Assembly (NCBI RefSeq): GCF_023898865.1
Contig: NZ_JAGSOV010000010.1
Span: forward strand, 1-64,000
Direction: 5' to 3'
DNA from: Pseudonocardia humida
GTDB taxonomy: Bacteria; Actinomycetota; Actinomycetes; Mycobacteriales; Pseudonocardiaceae
Length of the DNA: 64,000 nucleotides
Positions 1 to 10,400 of the stretch are shown one piece after another (the first letter of the stretch is position 1; every line of letters begins with the position of its first letter). The notes beneath the pieces were generated by a model. It worked only from the letters and a program-made list of their open reading frames with translations. It was not told the DNA's origin and made no database searches. The position numbers were made by a program, and so were the translations under genes.

Positions 1-78
1 CCGAACCCGGAAGCTAAGCCCTCCAGCGCCGATGGTACTGCACTCGTCAGGGTGTGGGAGAGTAGGTCGCCGCCGACA
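1..78 (+). rRNA. rrf: 5S ribosomal RNA, 3' part
   Basis: The first bases match the conserved 3' half of bacterial 5S rRNA (CCGAACCCGGAAGCTAAGCC, then the GATGGTACTGC segment and the closing GGGAGAGTAGG). The 5' part lies outside the window. It is followed at once by a strong terminator, so this is the last gene of an rRNA operon transcribed into the window. The exact 3' end is estimated to a few bases. Confidence 0.93.
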
Positions 79-88
79 TTCAACATTG

Positions 89-127
89 GGGCCCGGTTCC
101 GCTATTTGCGGAACCGGGCCCTTTTTT
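89..127 (+). terminator. rho-independent terminator of the rRNA operon
   Basis: A perfect 14-bp inverted repeat (GGGCCCGGTTCCGC, loop TATTT, then its complement) is followed by six T residues at 122-127. It sits about ten bases after the 5S rRNA. This is the clearest intrinsic terminator in the window. It may also help insulate the convergent methyltransferase gene that ends at 131. Confidence 0.93.
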
Positions 128-130
128 GCG

Positions 131-772
131 TTATCCGACAGGTCGTTGCGCGACGAGCAGCACCTGCGACCCCATCGGGGGTACCGAGAGGCGCATCTCG
201 ACGACCACGTCGAGGCCGGCGCTCTCCAGCAGCGCCACCAGCTCCTCCGGGCGCCACAGGTGGGTCGTCCAGGAGACCGGGATGCCCCAGTAGGCCTGCG
301 AGCGCACCAGGTCGCCGTCGCCGACGTGGGTGCCGATCAGCGCCTGTCCACGGGGCAGGAGCGCGCTCGCGAAGCTCGTCAGCACCCCGGGCAGGACGTC
401 GCGCGGGAGGTTGAACAGCGACCACCAGCCCAGCACGCCGCCCAGCGACTCCGGGGCGAGGTCGAGCTCGGTGGCGGAGGCCACGGTGAACCGCTGTCCG
501 GAGTGCAGCCGGCGGGCGTGCTCCACCATCCTCGGCGAGAGGTCGATCCCGGACACGTCGAGGCCGAGCTGGGCGAGGTGCGCGGTCACCGTGCCGGGCC
601 CGCAGCCGACGTCCAGCACCGGGCCGAGCCCGCGGACGGACTCGGCGAACCCGGCGAGCGCGGCGCGCAGCCACGGCTCGGAGACCAGGTCGCCGACGGC
701 GCGATCGACGTAGGTGTCGGCGACCCGGTCGTAGGAGGCGCGGACGATGTCGAGGTCGGGGGGTTGCTGCAC
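131..772 (-). CDS. SAM-dependent class I methyltransferase
   Basis: The 213-residue protein has the class I methyltransferase fold: the SAM-binding motif I VLDVGCGPGTVTAHLA sits about one third in, followed by an acidic motif II stretch (DVSGIDLSPRMVEHARRL). A later segment LGWWSLFNLP fits motif IV, where the catalytic or substrate residues usually lie. The substrate cannot be told. I chose the GTG at 772 because homology-like sequence begins right after it (PDLDIVRASYDRVADTY) and the longer open frame upstream would overlap ssb antisense. The gene converges on the rRNA terminator and is divergent from ssb. Confidence 0.85.
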   Translation of the reverse strand: MQQPPDLDIVRASYDRVADTYVDRAVGDLVSEPWLRAALAGFAESVRGLGPVLDVGCGPGTVTAHLAQLGLDVSGIDLSPRMVEHARRLHSGQRFTVASATELDLAPESLGGVLGWWSLFNLPRDVLPGVLTSFASALLPRGQALIGTHVGDGDLVRSQAYWGIPVSWTTHLWRPEELVALLESAGLDVVVEMRLSVPPMGSQVLLVAQRPVG

Positions 773-985
773 GCGTGGACCGTATCCGGGAGGGCCGACA
801 CCGACGGGTCGACCGGGAAGCACACGGCACCGACAGGGCGGGCCGCGCAGGCGGTCCCGAGGGGCGAGCTGTGCACATGAGGGCGGTTGTCCACAGGTTC
901 GGGCCGCGCACCTGCCGATGTCGCGCGGTCCCCCCCATCCTCGGTCCCAGGGCTCGCCGCGGCGGGCGACATCGAGGAGGCGGAC

Positions 986-1549
986 ATGTACGAGACGCAG
1001 GTGACGGTGGTCGGCAACGTGGCGAGCCCGGTCAAGGCCTGGAAGCTGCCCAACGGCGACACGGTCGCGAAGTTCCGGGTGGCGAGCACGCCGCGGCGCA
1101 GGCGCGGTCCCGATGCGGAGTGGACCGACGGCGACGCGCTGTTCGTCTCGGTCACCTGCTGGCGGCAGCTGGCCGAGAACGTGCTCGCCTCCATCGGCCT
1201 CGGTGACCCGGTCGTCGTGCGCGGCAGGCTCTACACCGACGAGTACGAGTGGGAGGGCAGGCGGCGCTTCGAGATCAGGATGGCCGGCCACGTCGTCGGC
1301 CCCGACCTCGGGCGCTGCCGGGCGGTGCTCACCCGCACCCGGCGCGGTGCCGCGGAGCCCGCCGTGGCGGGTGTCGGTGAGCGGTCCGTCGGCCCCGGGC
1401 CCTGCCCGGCGGAGGCCGCCGGGTCACCACCGGAGGGTGGTCGAGCGGTCGCCGCGGACGCCGTGCGGGAGGTGGCGGCGCGGGAGCAACCCTCCGACGA
1501 CCGGCCGGAACGTCTGGGCGCCCCGGTCGAGGCGGGCGTCGGGGCCTGA
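986..1549 (+). CDS. ssb: single-stranded DNA-binding protein (second, SsbB-like paralogue)
   Basis: The 187-residue protein begins YETQVTVVGNVASPV and carries an OB fold over roughly the first 115 residues, with the family pattern of ssDNA-binding aromatics (WTDGDALFVSVTCWRQLAEN) and GDPVVVRGRL. The C-terminal 70 residues are low-complexity and lack the usual acidic DDxPF tip that docks partner proteins; it ends in GVGA instead. That, and its position just before ettA, fits the second SSB of actinobacteria rather than the replicative one beside rpsF. A clear AGGAGG at 975-980 fixes the ATG. In mycobacteria the same gene also lies next to ettA. Confidence 0.9.
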   Translation: MYETQVTVVGNVASPVKAWKLPNGDTVAKFRVASTPRRRRGPDAEWTDGDALFVSVTCWRQLAENVLASIGLGDPVVVRGRLYTDEYEWEGRRRFEIRMAGHVVGPDLGRCRAVLTRTRRGAAEPAVAGVGERSVGPGPCPAEAAGSPPEGGRAVAADAVREVAAREQPSDDRPERLGAPVEAGVGA

Positions 1550-1574
1550 GGTGGCCGGAACTACCATCGTGGGC

Positions 1575-3254
<1,680 letters not shown>

Positions 3255-3321
3255 CAGCGATCCCACTCCGCGCTGATCCAGCGGATCGGCGAGTCCTGAC
3301 GCAGTGACACCAGGAGGTCCG

Positions 3322-6300
3322 GTGAGGGCGATCCGGCCCGGGGCAGACGTCCCGGACGGCAGCACGGCGGCCGTGCCCGCCGACCCGCTGGCGGCGGCGG
3401 CCGACCTGCGGTGGTCCCGGCCGGACCTCACCGCCGCCCTCGCCGACCACGTCCTGGAGACCGCGGCCGCCGTCGACGACCGCGACCGCTGGCTCGCCGC
3501 CGCCGGCTGGGCGGTGCACGCCAGGTCGGCCACCGGCGACGGCCGCGACACCGCGGCCGACGTCATCGGCGGCCTGGCCGAGTGGGGCCCCGGCGTGCTC
3601 GACGGTCCGGCCGCGGGCCGGCTGCGCGTCGAGCTGGCCCTGGTGGCGGTCAACGCGGGGGAGTCGGCGGCCGCGGCGGCGCTGCTGGAGCCGGTGCTGG
3701 CCGAGCACGGGCCGGCGGAGCTGCGCGGCGACGCGTTCGGGGTGCTCGCGCGGTGCGCCGTCGACGACGACCCCGACCGGGTCGACGGCGCCCTGGAGTG
3801 CGCGGGCCAGGCGTGGGCGGAGGTCGAGCCCCCACTGCGCGAGCTCGGTGGCGCCGCGGTGGCGCTGGTCGCCGCGGCGGCGCACCGCCGGTCCGGGCGC
3901 CCGTCGATCGCCGCCGAGCGGGCCGCCGACGGGCTGGCCGAGCTGGAGCGGGCCCGGGAGGCGACCGGGTCCGGGCCGCGCTCGGGCCACCTGGCCGCGG
4001 CGCTGGCCGCGGAGTGGATCCTGTCCCTGCTCGACGCGGGCGACGCCGAGCAGGCCCGGCAGGGGTGCGCGGAGCTGGCCCCGCGCCTGGAGCACAGCCG
4101 CCCGAGCCGCCAGCTGGCCCGGTTGCGCCTGGCGGTCGCGCGCACCAACGCGGTCGGCAGCACGGCGGCCGAGACCGCCGCGCACACCCTCGGCCAGGCG
4201 GTCCGCGACGCGGCCGAGTGCGACGCCCCCGACCTCGAAGCCCTGTGCTGCTCGGCGCTCGGGGCGGTCTACCAGAAGGCGGGCCGACCCGACTTCGCGC
4301 TGACGACGGTGGAGCGCGGCGTCGCCGCGCAGCGGCGCGACCGCAGCCGCGCCGAGCGCTTCCGCACGGCACTGGACTCGCTGGCGGCCCGGCCGTCGGG
4401 CTCGGGACCCGCCGGGTACGGCGGGCGCGGCGCGGCGGACACGACCCGTCCGCTGCCGGTCGGTCCGGTCGCCGGGGAACCGGTCACGGCCCTGCTGCCC
4501 GCCCCCGGGCGCTCCAGCGTCCCCGAGCGGGGGCCGCGGTCGCGGCACGGTCGGGCGGTCGACCGGGCCTGGCAGCTCGGCGAGTACGCCGCCACCGGTG
4601 CCGACACCCAGGGAGACGACGCCGGCGACGGTGCGGCTCCCACCGGTGGGAACAACGGGTCGCGGTCCGGGCGCGGGGGTGGCCGGGGTCCGGCCCGCCC
4701 CGCCCCCGAACGGTCGCAGCCCGCGGGTCGACCCGAGCGCGCCCAGACCGACCAGCGCCCCGGCGGGCGCTCCGCGGGCCGGGACGTCCGGCGGGGCGAC
4801 GCCGACGAGTCGCCCGCCGGCGACTCGCTGATGCGCGGGCCGCGGCCCGGCAACGAGCCGGAGGAGCCCGCCGATGACCAGACCGAACTGCTCCGCGTGA
4901 GCGACACCGACGACGCGCCCGACCGCGACGAACCCGGGCCGGAGGGCCGCGCGCTCGGCGCCGACCCCGCCGGGCCGGCGAGCAGGCACCGGCTGGACAG
5001 CGGGATCAACCCGATCCCGCCGAACCGCAGGCGCACGGCGGCCGAGGAGCTGGAGGCGCGGCGGACGGCGGCCGGGCGCCGGGAGTCGCGACCCGCGGCG
5101 TTCTCGGCCGAGTGGCTGGCCGCTGAGCTGGCCGACCTCGAGCGCATCTGGGAGCGGATCTCGCAGCCGGCCGTGCAGCCCGATCGCACCGACGAGGCCG
5201 CCGGCGGCGACCCGGGGCCCCGCGACGACCGGGACGACGCCGGCTCCCGCGGACGCGGCGACGGCGCAGGCGGCGACGGGGCAGGCGGCGACGGGGCAGG
5301 CGGCGACGGGGCAGGCGGCGACGGGGCAGGCGGCGACGGGGCAGGCGGCGACGGGGCAGGCGGCGACGGGGCGGACCCGGCCCGCGGCCGCGCCCGGTTC
5401 GCGGCGGTCGGCGACGGCGAGCCGGGCGGAGCGCCCTCCGGCCGGGCGCGCCGCGACCGGGACGACAGCTCCGGAAGCGGCACCGACCACAGCACCGCCG
5501 ACAGCACCGACGATGGCTCGACCAGTGACGACGACTGGACCGACGTCGGTTCGGACGAGACCCGCGCCTCCCGCTCCGCACGTCGGGCCGCGGCGGGAGC
5601 CGATCCCGCCGACGACGAGCAGCCGCGTGTCGGAGCCGACGAGGCCGGGAGCGGACTGGCGGCGACCGCCTGGACCCTGACCCGGCCCGCCGGCCGCGGG
5701 CTCCCCGGCGGGCGCAGGCGCGCCGATCCGGAGCCCTCCGCCGACGGCGCCGCCGGGAACGGGAAGGTCGGCGACCGTGCCGCCGCGTCCCGCGCGGCTG
5801 CTCAGGACGCCGCCCGCCCGGCCGGCCGTCGCCGTCGGCCCGAGCCGGACGATGCGCCGGCTGTGGAGCCCGAGCGTCGGTCGGACGATCCCTTCGAGGG
5901 CCGTCGAACCGGCACTCCGGCGGGTGGGCGGTCGACGGCCGGTGCGAACGGCCGCCGCCGCGCCGAGATCGACGACGATCCCGCCGAGGGCGCGCCGCTC
6001 CGGCGGGACGGTTCCGACGACCGCGACGGCGCCCGGGCCGGTCGGCGCCGTGCGGAGCCGGAGCCCGCCGCGGACGAGGCCGGGGACGAGCGCCCCACGG
6101 GTCGCCGGGCGAGCGGTACGCCCGCCGCGAAGCCCGCCGGGCCGGCGCGATCGGGCCGCGGAGCCCGGCAGGCGGCGAACGCCCGCGCGGAGACCGCGAT
6201 GTTCCCGGCGGTGCGGCCCGAGCCGGCCGCGGAGGACGCGCCGCGGCCCGCGGCCGATCCCGTGTCGGCCGCCGACGCGGCCCTGTTCGGCCCGCTGCCC

Positions 6301-7248
6301 GCGGAGCTGCTGGAGCCGGTGCTCGCCGAGCCCACGACGTCGCGGCCCGCCGAGCGGCCACCTGCGGACCGGCGACCCGTAGCCGAGCCGCGCCCCGCCG
6401 CGGATCCGCCCGACACCGACGGGTGCGTGGTCGGCATCGACATCGCCCGGGAGGGGCGGCGGCTGGTCGGGCGCCGCTCGGCCAGGGTCCTGCGCACCGT
6501 CGCCGAGGCACTGGGCGGTCGCCTCCCGGCCGGCGGGCGCATCGACGAGGACGAGCCGGGAGTGGTGGTGGTCCGGGTGCCCGGTTGGAGCCGGGCCGCG
6601 GCCACCGAGTGGATGCGCGGCCGGCTGCCCGGGGTGCTCGACGGGTTCGCCGGTGACCCCGGTGACGCAGGCGATCTCGCCGGCATGAACCTGCGGGCGG
6701 CCGTGCGCAACTCCGATGGCCCGGTGGGGGCCCAGCTGCTCCAGCGGCTGGACGCGCCGGCGCCGCGCGGCCCCGGTGCCGCCCCCTCCGGTCCCGTCCG
6801 CCGCGACGCCGGTGGCCCGCAGGCGCTCGAACGGCCGGGCGGCGGGGGTCGGCGCCGGGCGGACGACCGGTCGGAGCCGGAGCGGTCCGCGCCGCCGCCG
6901 TTCACCAGGCCGGTCACCGGTCGGCACGGTTCCGGCGAGACGGGCGTGATGTCGAGCGTCGTGCCCGGCCGCCACGGCCAGGACAAGACCGACCCGCCCG
7001 CCGGGCGCGGCACGTCCCGCCCCGATCCCGCCGCCGAGCAGGGCACCGCCGGGCAGGGCACCGCGCCCCGCGGCGGGCGTCGCCGGGCCGACGACCCCGC
7101 GCCGGACGGGCCGAGAGCGGCCCCCGAGGCCGATCCCGCCCCGGCGGCCGGTGCGGCCCGGGGCCGCGAGCGGGCCGACGGGTCCACCGAGGGCCTCGGA
7201 CTGGCCGACCTGCTGGCCGGTGCCCTGGCCGAGTACCGGGGCATCTGA
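3322..7248 (+). CDS. very large disordered protein with TPR-like N-terminus and degenerate GGDEF-like C-terminal domain
   Basis: I do not recognise a named family. The product is about 1,308 residues. Residues 1-340 are Ala/Leu-rich helical repeats resembling TPRs (paired helices such as RLRVELALVAVNAGESAAAA and EALCCSALGAVYQKAGRPD). Residues 340-1030 are highly charged, Pro/Arg/Gly/Asp-rich and surely disordered; they hold a seven-fold GAGGD repeat. Residues about 1035-1160 are folded again (VVGIDIAREGRRLVGRRSARV through VVVVRVPGWSRAAATEWM), with an alternation like a nucleotidyl cyclase or GGDEF fold but IDEDEPG where GGDEF would be; this is a weak inference. GTG 3322 has AGGAGG at 3312-3317; GTG 3304 is in frame but has no ribosome site. 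It sits between ettA and gdh and reads the same way. Confidence 0.72.
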   Translation: MRAIRPGADVPDGSTAAVPADPLAAAADLRWSRPDLTAALADHVLETAAAVDDRDRWLAAAGWAVHARSATGDGRDTAADVIGGLAEWGPGVLDGPAAGRLRVELALVAVNAGESAAAAALLEPVLAEHGPAELRGDAFGVLARCAVDDDPDRVDGALECAGQAWAEVEPPLRELGGAAVALVAAAAHRRSGRPSIAAERAADGLAELERAREATGSGPRSGHLAAALAAEWILSLLDAGDAEQARQGCAELAPRLEHSRPSRQLARLRLAVARTNAVGSTAAETAAHTLGQAVRDAAECDAPDLEALCCSALGAVYQKAGRPDFALTTVERGVAAQRRDRSRAERFRTALDSLAARPSGSGPAGYGGRGAADTTRPLPVGPVAGEPVTALLPAPGRSSVPERGPRSRHGRAVDRAWQLGEYAATGADTQGDDAGDGAAPTGGNNGSRSGRGGGRGPARPAPERSQPAGRPERAQTDQRPGGRSAGRDVRRGDADESPAGDSLMRGPRPGNEPEEPADDQTELLRVSDTDDAPDRDEPGPEGRALGADPAGPASRHRLDSGINPIPPNRRRTAAEELEARRTAAGRRESRPAAFSAEWLAAELADLERIWERISQPAVQPDRTDEAAGGDPGPRDDRDDAGSRGRGDGAGGDGAGGDGAGGDGAGGDGAGGDGAGGDGAGGDGADPARGRARFAAVGDGEPGGAPSGRARRDRDDSSGSGTDHSTADSTDDGSTSDDDWTDVGSDETRASRSARRAAAGADPADDEQPRVGADEAGSGLAATAWTLTRPAGRGLPGGRRRADPEPSADGAAGNGKVGDRAAASRAAAQDAARPAGRRRRPEPDDAPAVEPERRSDDPFEGRRTGTPAGGRSTAGANGRRRAEIDDDPAEGAPLRRDGSDDRDGARAGRRRAEPEPAADEAGDERPTGRRASGTPAAKPAGPARSGRGARQAANARAETAMFPAVRPEPAAEDAPRPAADPVSAADAALFGPLPAELLEPVLAEPTTSRPAERPPADRRPVAEPRPAADPPDTDGCVVGIDIAREGRRLVGRRSARVLRTVAEALGGRLPAGGRIDEDEPGVVVVRVPGWSRAAATEWMRGRLPGVLDGFAGDPGDAGDLAGMNLRAAVRNSDGPVGAQLLQRLDAPAPRGPGAAPSGPVRRDAGGPQALERPGGGGRRRADDRSEPERSAPPPFTRPVTGRHGSGETGVMSSVVPGRHGQDKTDPPAGRGTSRPDPAAEQGTAGQGTAPRGGRRRADDPAPDGPRAAPEADPAPAAGAARGRERADGSTEGLGLADLLAGALAEYRGI
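5266..5370 (+). repeat. seven perfect 15-bp tandem repeats inside a coding region
   Basis: The unit GCAGGCGGCGACGGG is repeated seven times without a single mismatch and encodes (GAGGD)7 in the disordered part of the large protein. The unit is a multiple of three, so copy-number change would keep the frame. Perfect identity at every base, including third positions, suggests recent expansion by slippage. Confidence 0.97.
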
Positions 7249-7426
7249 CGAACCCACCGCCCGGCGTTGGCGCAGGTACTCCCGCGTCGGGGCGGGGAGG
7301 CCTCCGCCGGGGTCCCGCCACGGGGTGACCGCCGGACTAGTGTGACGGCGTCGCCCACGAGATGACCACGCAACCCACGGTGGTCGGCCGACACCCGGCC
7401 GGCGCCGACGAGCCACGGAGCTGCAT

Positions 7427-10400
7427 GTGACCAGCCGGACGAGCGAGCGGACGGACCCGGACCCCGATCCGGAGCTGGCCGCCCTCGGAGAGCTGTACGC
7501 CCGCCACGCCACCGACACCCCGCCGGTCTCCGGCTCGTCGGGCGCCGCGACGGGCGGGCACCTGATCCACCTGCAGGACGCGGCCCGGGCCCACCTGCAG
7601 CTGGCCGAGCAGCGGGCGCCCGGGCAGCCGGCGATCCGGGTGCGCGCCGCCGAGAGCAGCGACCCGGCGTCCGGCGGGGGCGGTGGCGCCGTCGTCGAGG
7701 TGGTCACCGACGACATGCCGTTCCTGGTCGAGTCCGTGCTGGCCGCGGTCTCGCGCGTCGGCGGGGAGGCCAGCCGGCTGATCCACCCGATCGTCGTCGT
7801 CCGCCGCGACCCCGACGGCAAGCTCGCCGAGGTGCTGGCCGACGCCGACCCCGCCGAGCCGCCCCCCGGCACGATCGTGGAGTCCTGGATCCACGTCGAC
7901 CTGGGCGCCCGGGCCCCGGCCGGGCTGGCCGACCTGCTGGGCAAGGCCCTGTCGGACGTGCGCGACGTCGTCGACGACTCCGGCGCCATGCTGCGCCGGG
8001 CCCGTGAGCTGGCCGACGCGATGCCGCCCGGCACCGCAGGCACCGACGAGGACGAGACCGACCCGGCCGACGTCGGGCGGCTGCTGCGCTGGCTGGCCGA
8101 CGGCCACCTCACCTTCCTGGGCTACCGCTACCAGCCCGCCGAGGGCTCCGCGGACGAGGCGGACCCGGGGCTGGGGCTGATGCGGCGCGACTCCGGCCTG
8201 GCCGCCAAGTTCGCGCCCGGCGTGGCGCCGGCGGGCACCGAGCCGGAGCTGCTGCTCATCACCCGCGCCACGGTGCCCAGCCCGCTGCGCCCGGCGCACC
8301 CGTACTACCTGGCCCTGCGCGACACCGACGAGCACGGCGTCCTGCGCGGCGAGCACCGCTTCATCGGCACCCTCACCGTCCTGGCCCAGCACGAGAGTGT
8401 GCTGGACATCCCGCTGGTCGAGCGCCGGGTGCGCCGGTCGATCCAGCTGGCCGGGCTGCCGCTGGAGTCCTACTCGGGGCAGCGGATGCTGGAGGTGATC
8501 TCCGGGCTGCCCCGCGAGGAGCTGTTCACCGCGACCGCGCAGGGCCTGCACGACACGGCGACCGGGGTGCTGGCCATCGCCGGGCGGCGGGTGGTGCGGG
8601 TGTTCCTGCGCCCCGACCCGTTCCGCCGGTTCGTCTCCTGCCTGGTCTACCTCCCGCGCGACCGGTACACGACGTCGTCGCGGTTGGCGATGGCCCGGGT
8701 GCTGGAGCGCAGGTTGGGCGGCACCTCGGTGGACTACACCGCCCGGGTGTCGGAGTCCAACCTGGCCCAGGTGCACTTCACCGTGCACGCCAGGCCGGAC
8801 GCGCCCGGCTTCGGCGCCGTCGACGTGCTCGACCTGCAGGACGAGCTGACCGAGGCCGCCCGCAACTGGGACGACAAGCTCCTCTCGGCGCCCGACGCGG
8901 TCGGCGTCGCCGACCTGCTCGACGGGGTGCCCGAGGCATACAAGGCGGCGGTGTCGCCGGAGCGCGCGGTCGAGGACATGCGCCGCATCGGCGCGCTGCC
9001 CGGTCCGGGCTCGTTCGACGTGCGGCTCTACCGCACGCCGGGCGCGCCCAGCCACCCCGCGTCGGGGGAGCCGGGTGAGCGCGAGCGCCGGTTCACGCTG
9101 TACCTGGCGGGCGCGCCGGCCACGCTGACCGCGGTGCTGCCGCTGCTGCAGCAGCTCGGGGTCGACGTGCTCGACGAGCGCCCGTCGGAGTTCGCCCGCC
9201 CGGACGGCACCCGCTGCTGGCTCTACGACTTCGGGCTGCGCCTGGACGACGCCACCAGCGCCGCGCTGGCCGACCGGCCGGAGGACGAGGTCGAGAGCGG
9301 CTTCTGCGCGGCGTTCAGCGCGGCGTGGCGCGGCGACGCGGAGTCCGACCGGTTCTCCGCGCTGGTGCTGCGGGCCGGGCTGCAGTGGCGGGAGGTGGCG
9401 GTGCTGCGCGCCTACGCCCGCTACGCCCGCCAGTTGGGCAGCCCGTACGGCGTGCAGTACATGGCCGACACGCTGCTGGCCCAGCCGGCCACGGCGCGGG
9501 CGATCGTGGAGCTGTTCCGGGCCCGCTTCGACCCGGCGGTCCAGGAGCGCGAGCAGGTCGGTGAGCGGGCGCTGGGCCGGGTCCGAACGCTGATCGACGC
9601 GGTCACCGGCCTGGACGCCGACCGCATCCTGCGCGGCTACCTGGCGATGATCATGTCCACGCTGCGCACCAACTGGTTCCGCGACCGGGCCTACTTCTCG
9701 TTCAAGATCGACCCGGCGGCCGTGCCGGACATGCCGGCGCCGCGGCCCAAGTTCGAGATCTTCGTGTACTCGCCCCGCGTCGAGGGCGTGCACCTGCGGT
9801 TCGGCCCGGTCGCCCGGGGCGGTCTGCGCTGGTCCGACCGCCCCCAGGACTACCGCACCGAGATACTGGGCCTGGTCAAGGCGCAGGCGGTGAAGAACGC
9901 GGTGATCGTGCCGGTCGGCGCCAAGGGCGGGTTCATCGTCCGGCGCGAGACCTCCCCCGAGGAGGTCGAGTTCTGCTACCGGACGTTCATCTCCGGCCTG
10001 CTCGACATCACCGACAACCTCGTGCACGACGAGGCGGGCGTCAGCCGCACGGTCCCGCCGCCGGACGTGGTCCGCCACGACGGCGACGACTCCTACCTGG
10101 TGGTGGCCGCGGACAAGGGCACGGCCAAGTTCTCCGACACCGCCAACGAGGTGGCCGCCTCCTACGGCTTCTGGCTCGGCGACGCCTTCGCCTCCGGGGG
10201 CTCGGTCGGCTACGACCACAAGGCGATGGGCATCACCGCGCGGGGCGCGTGGGAGAGCGTCAAGCGCCACTTCCGCGAGCTCGGCGTCGACACCCAGGCC
10301 GAGGAGTTCACCGTCGTCGGCATCGGCGACATGTCCGGCGACGTGTTCGGCAACGGGATGCTGCTCTCGGAGCACATCCGGCTGCTGGCCGCGTTCGACC

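Noticed and set aside
5266..5370. Tandem repeat considered as CRISPR-like array
   Set aside because: Units are contiguous with no spacers, and they are in frame within a protein.
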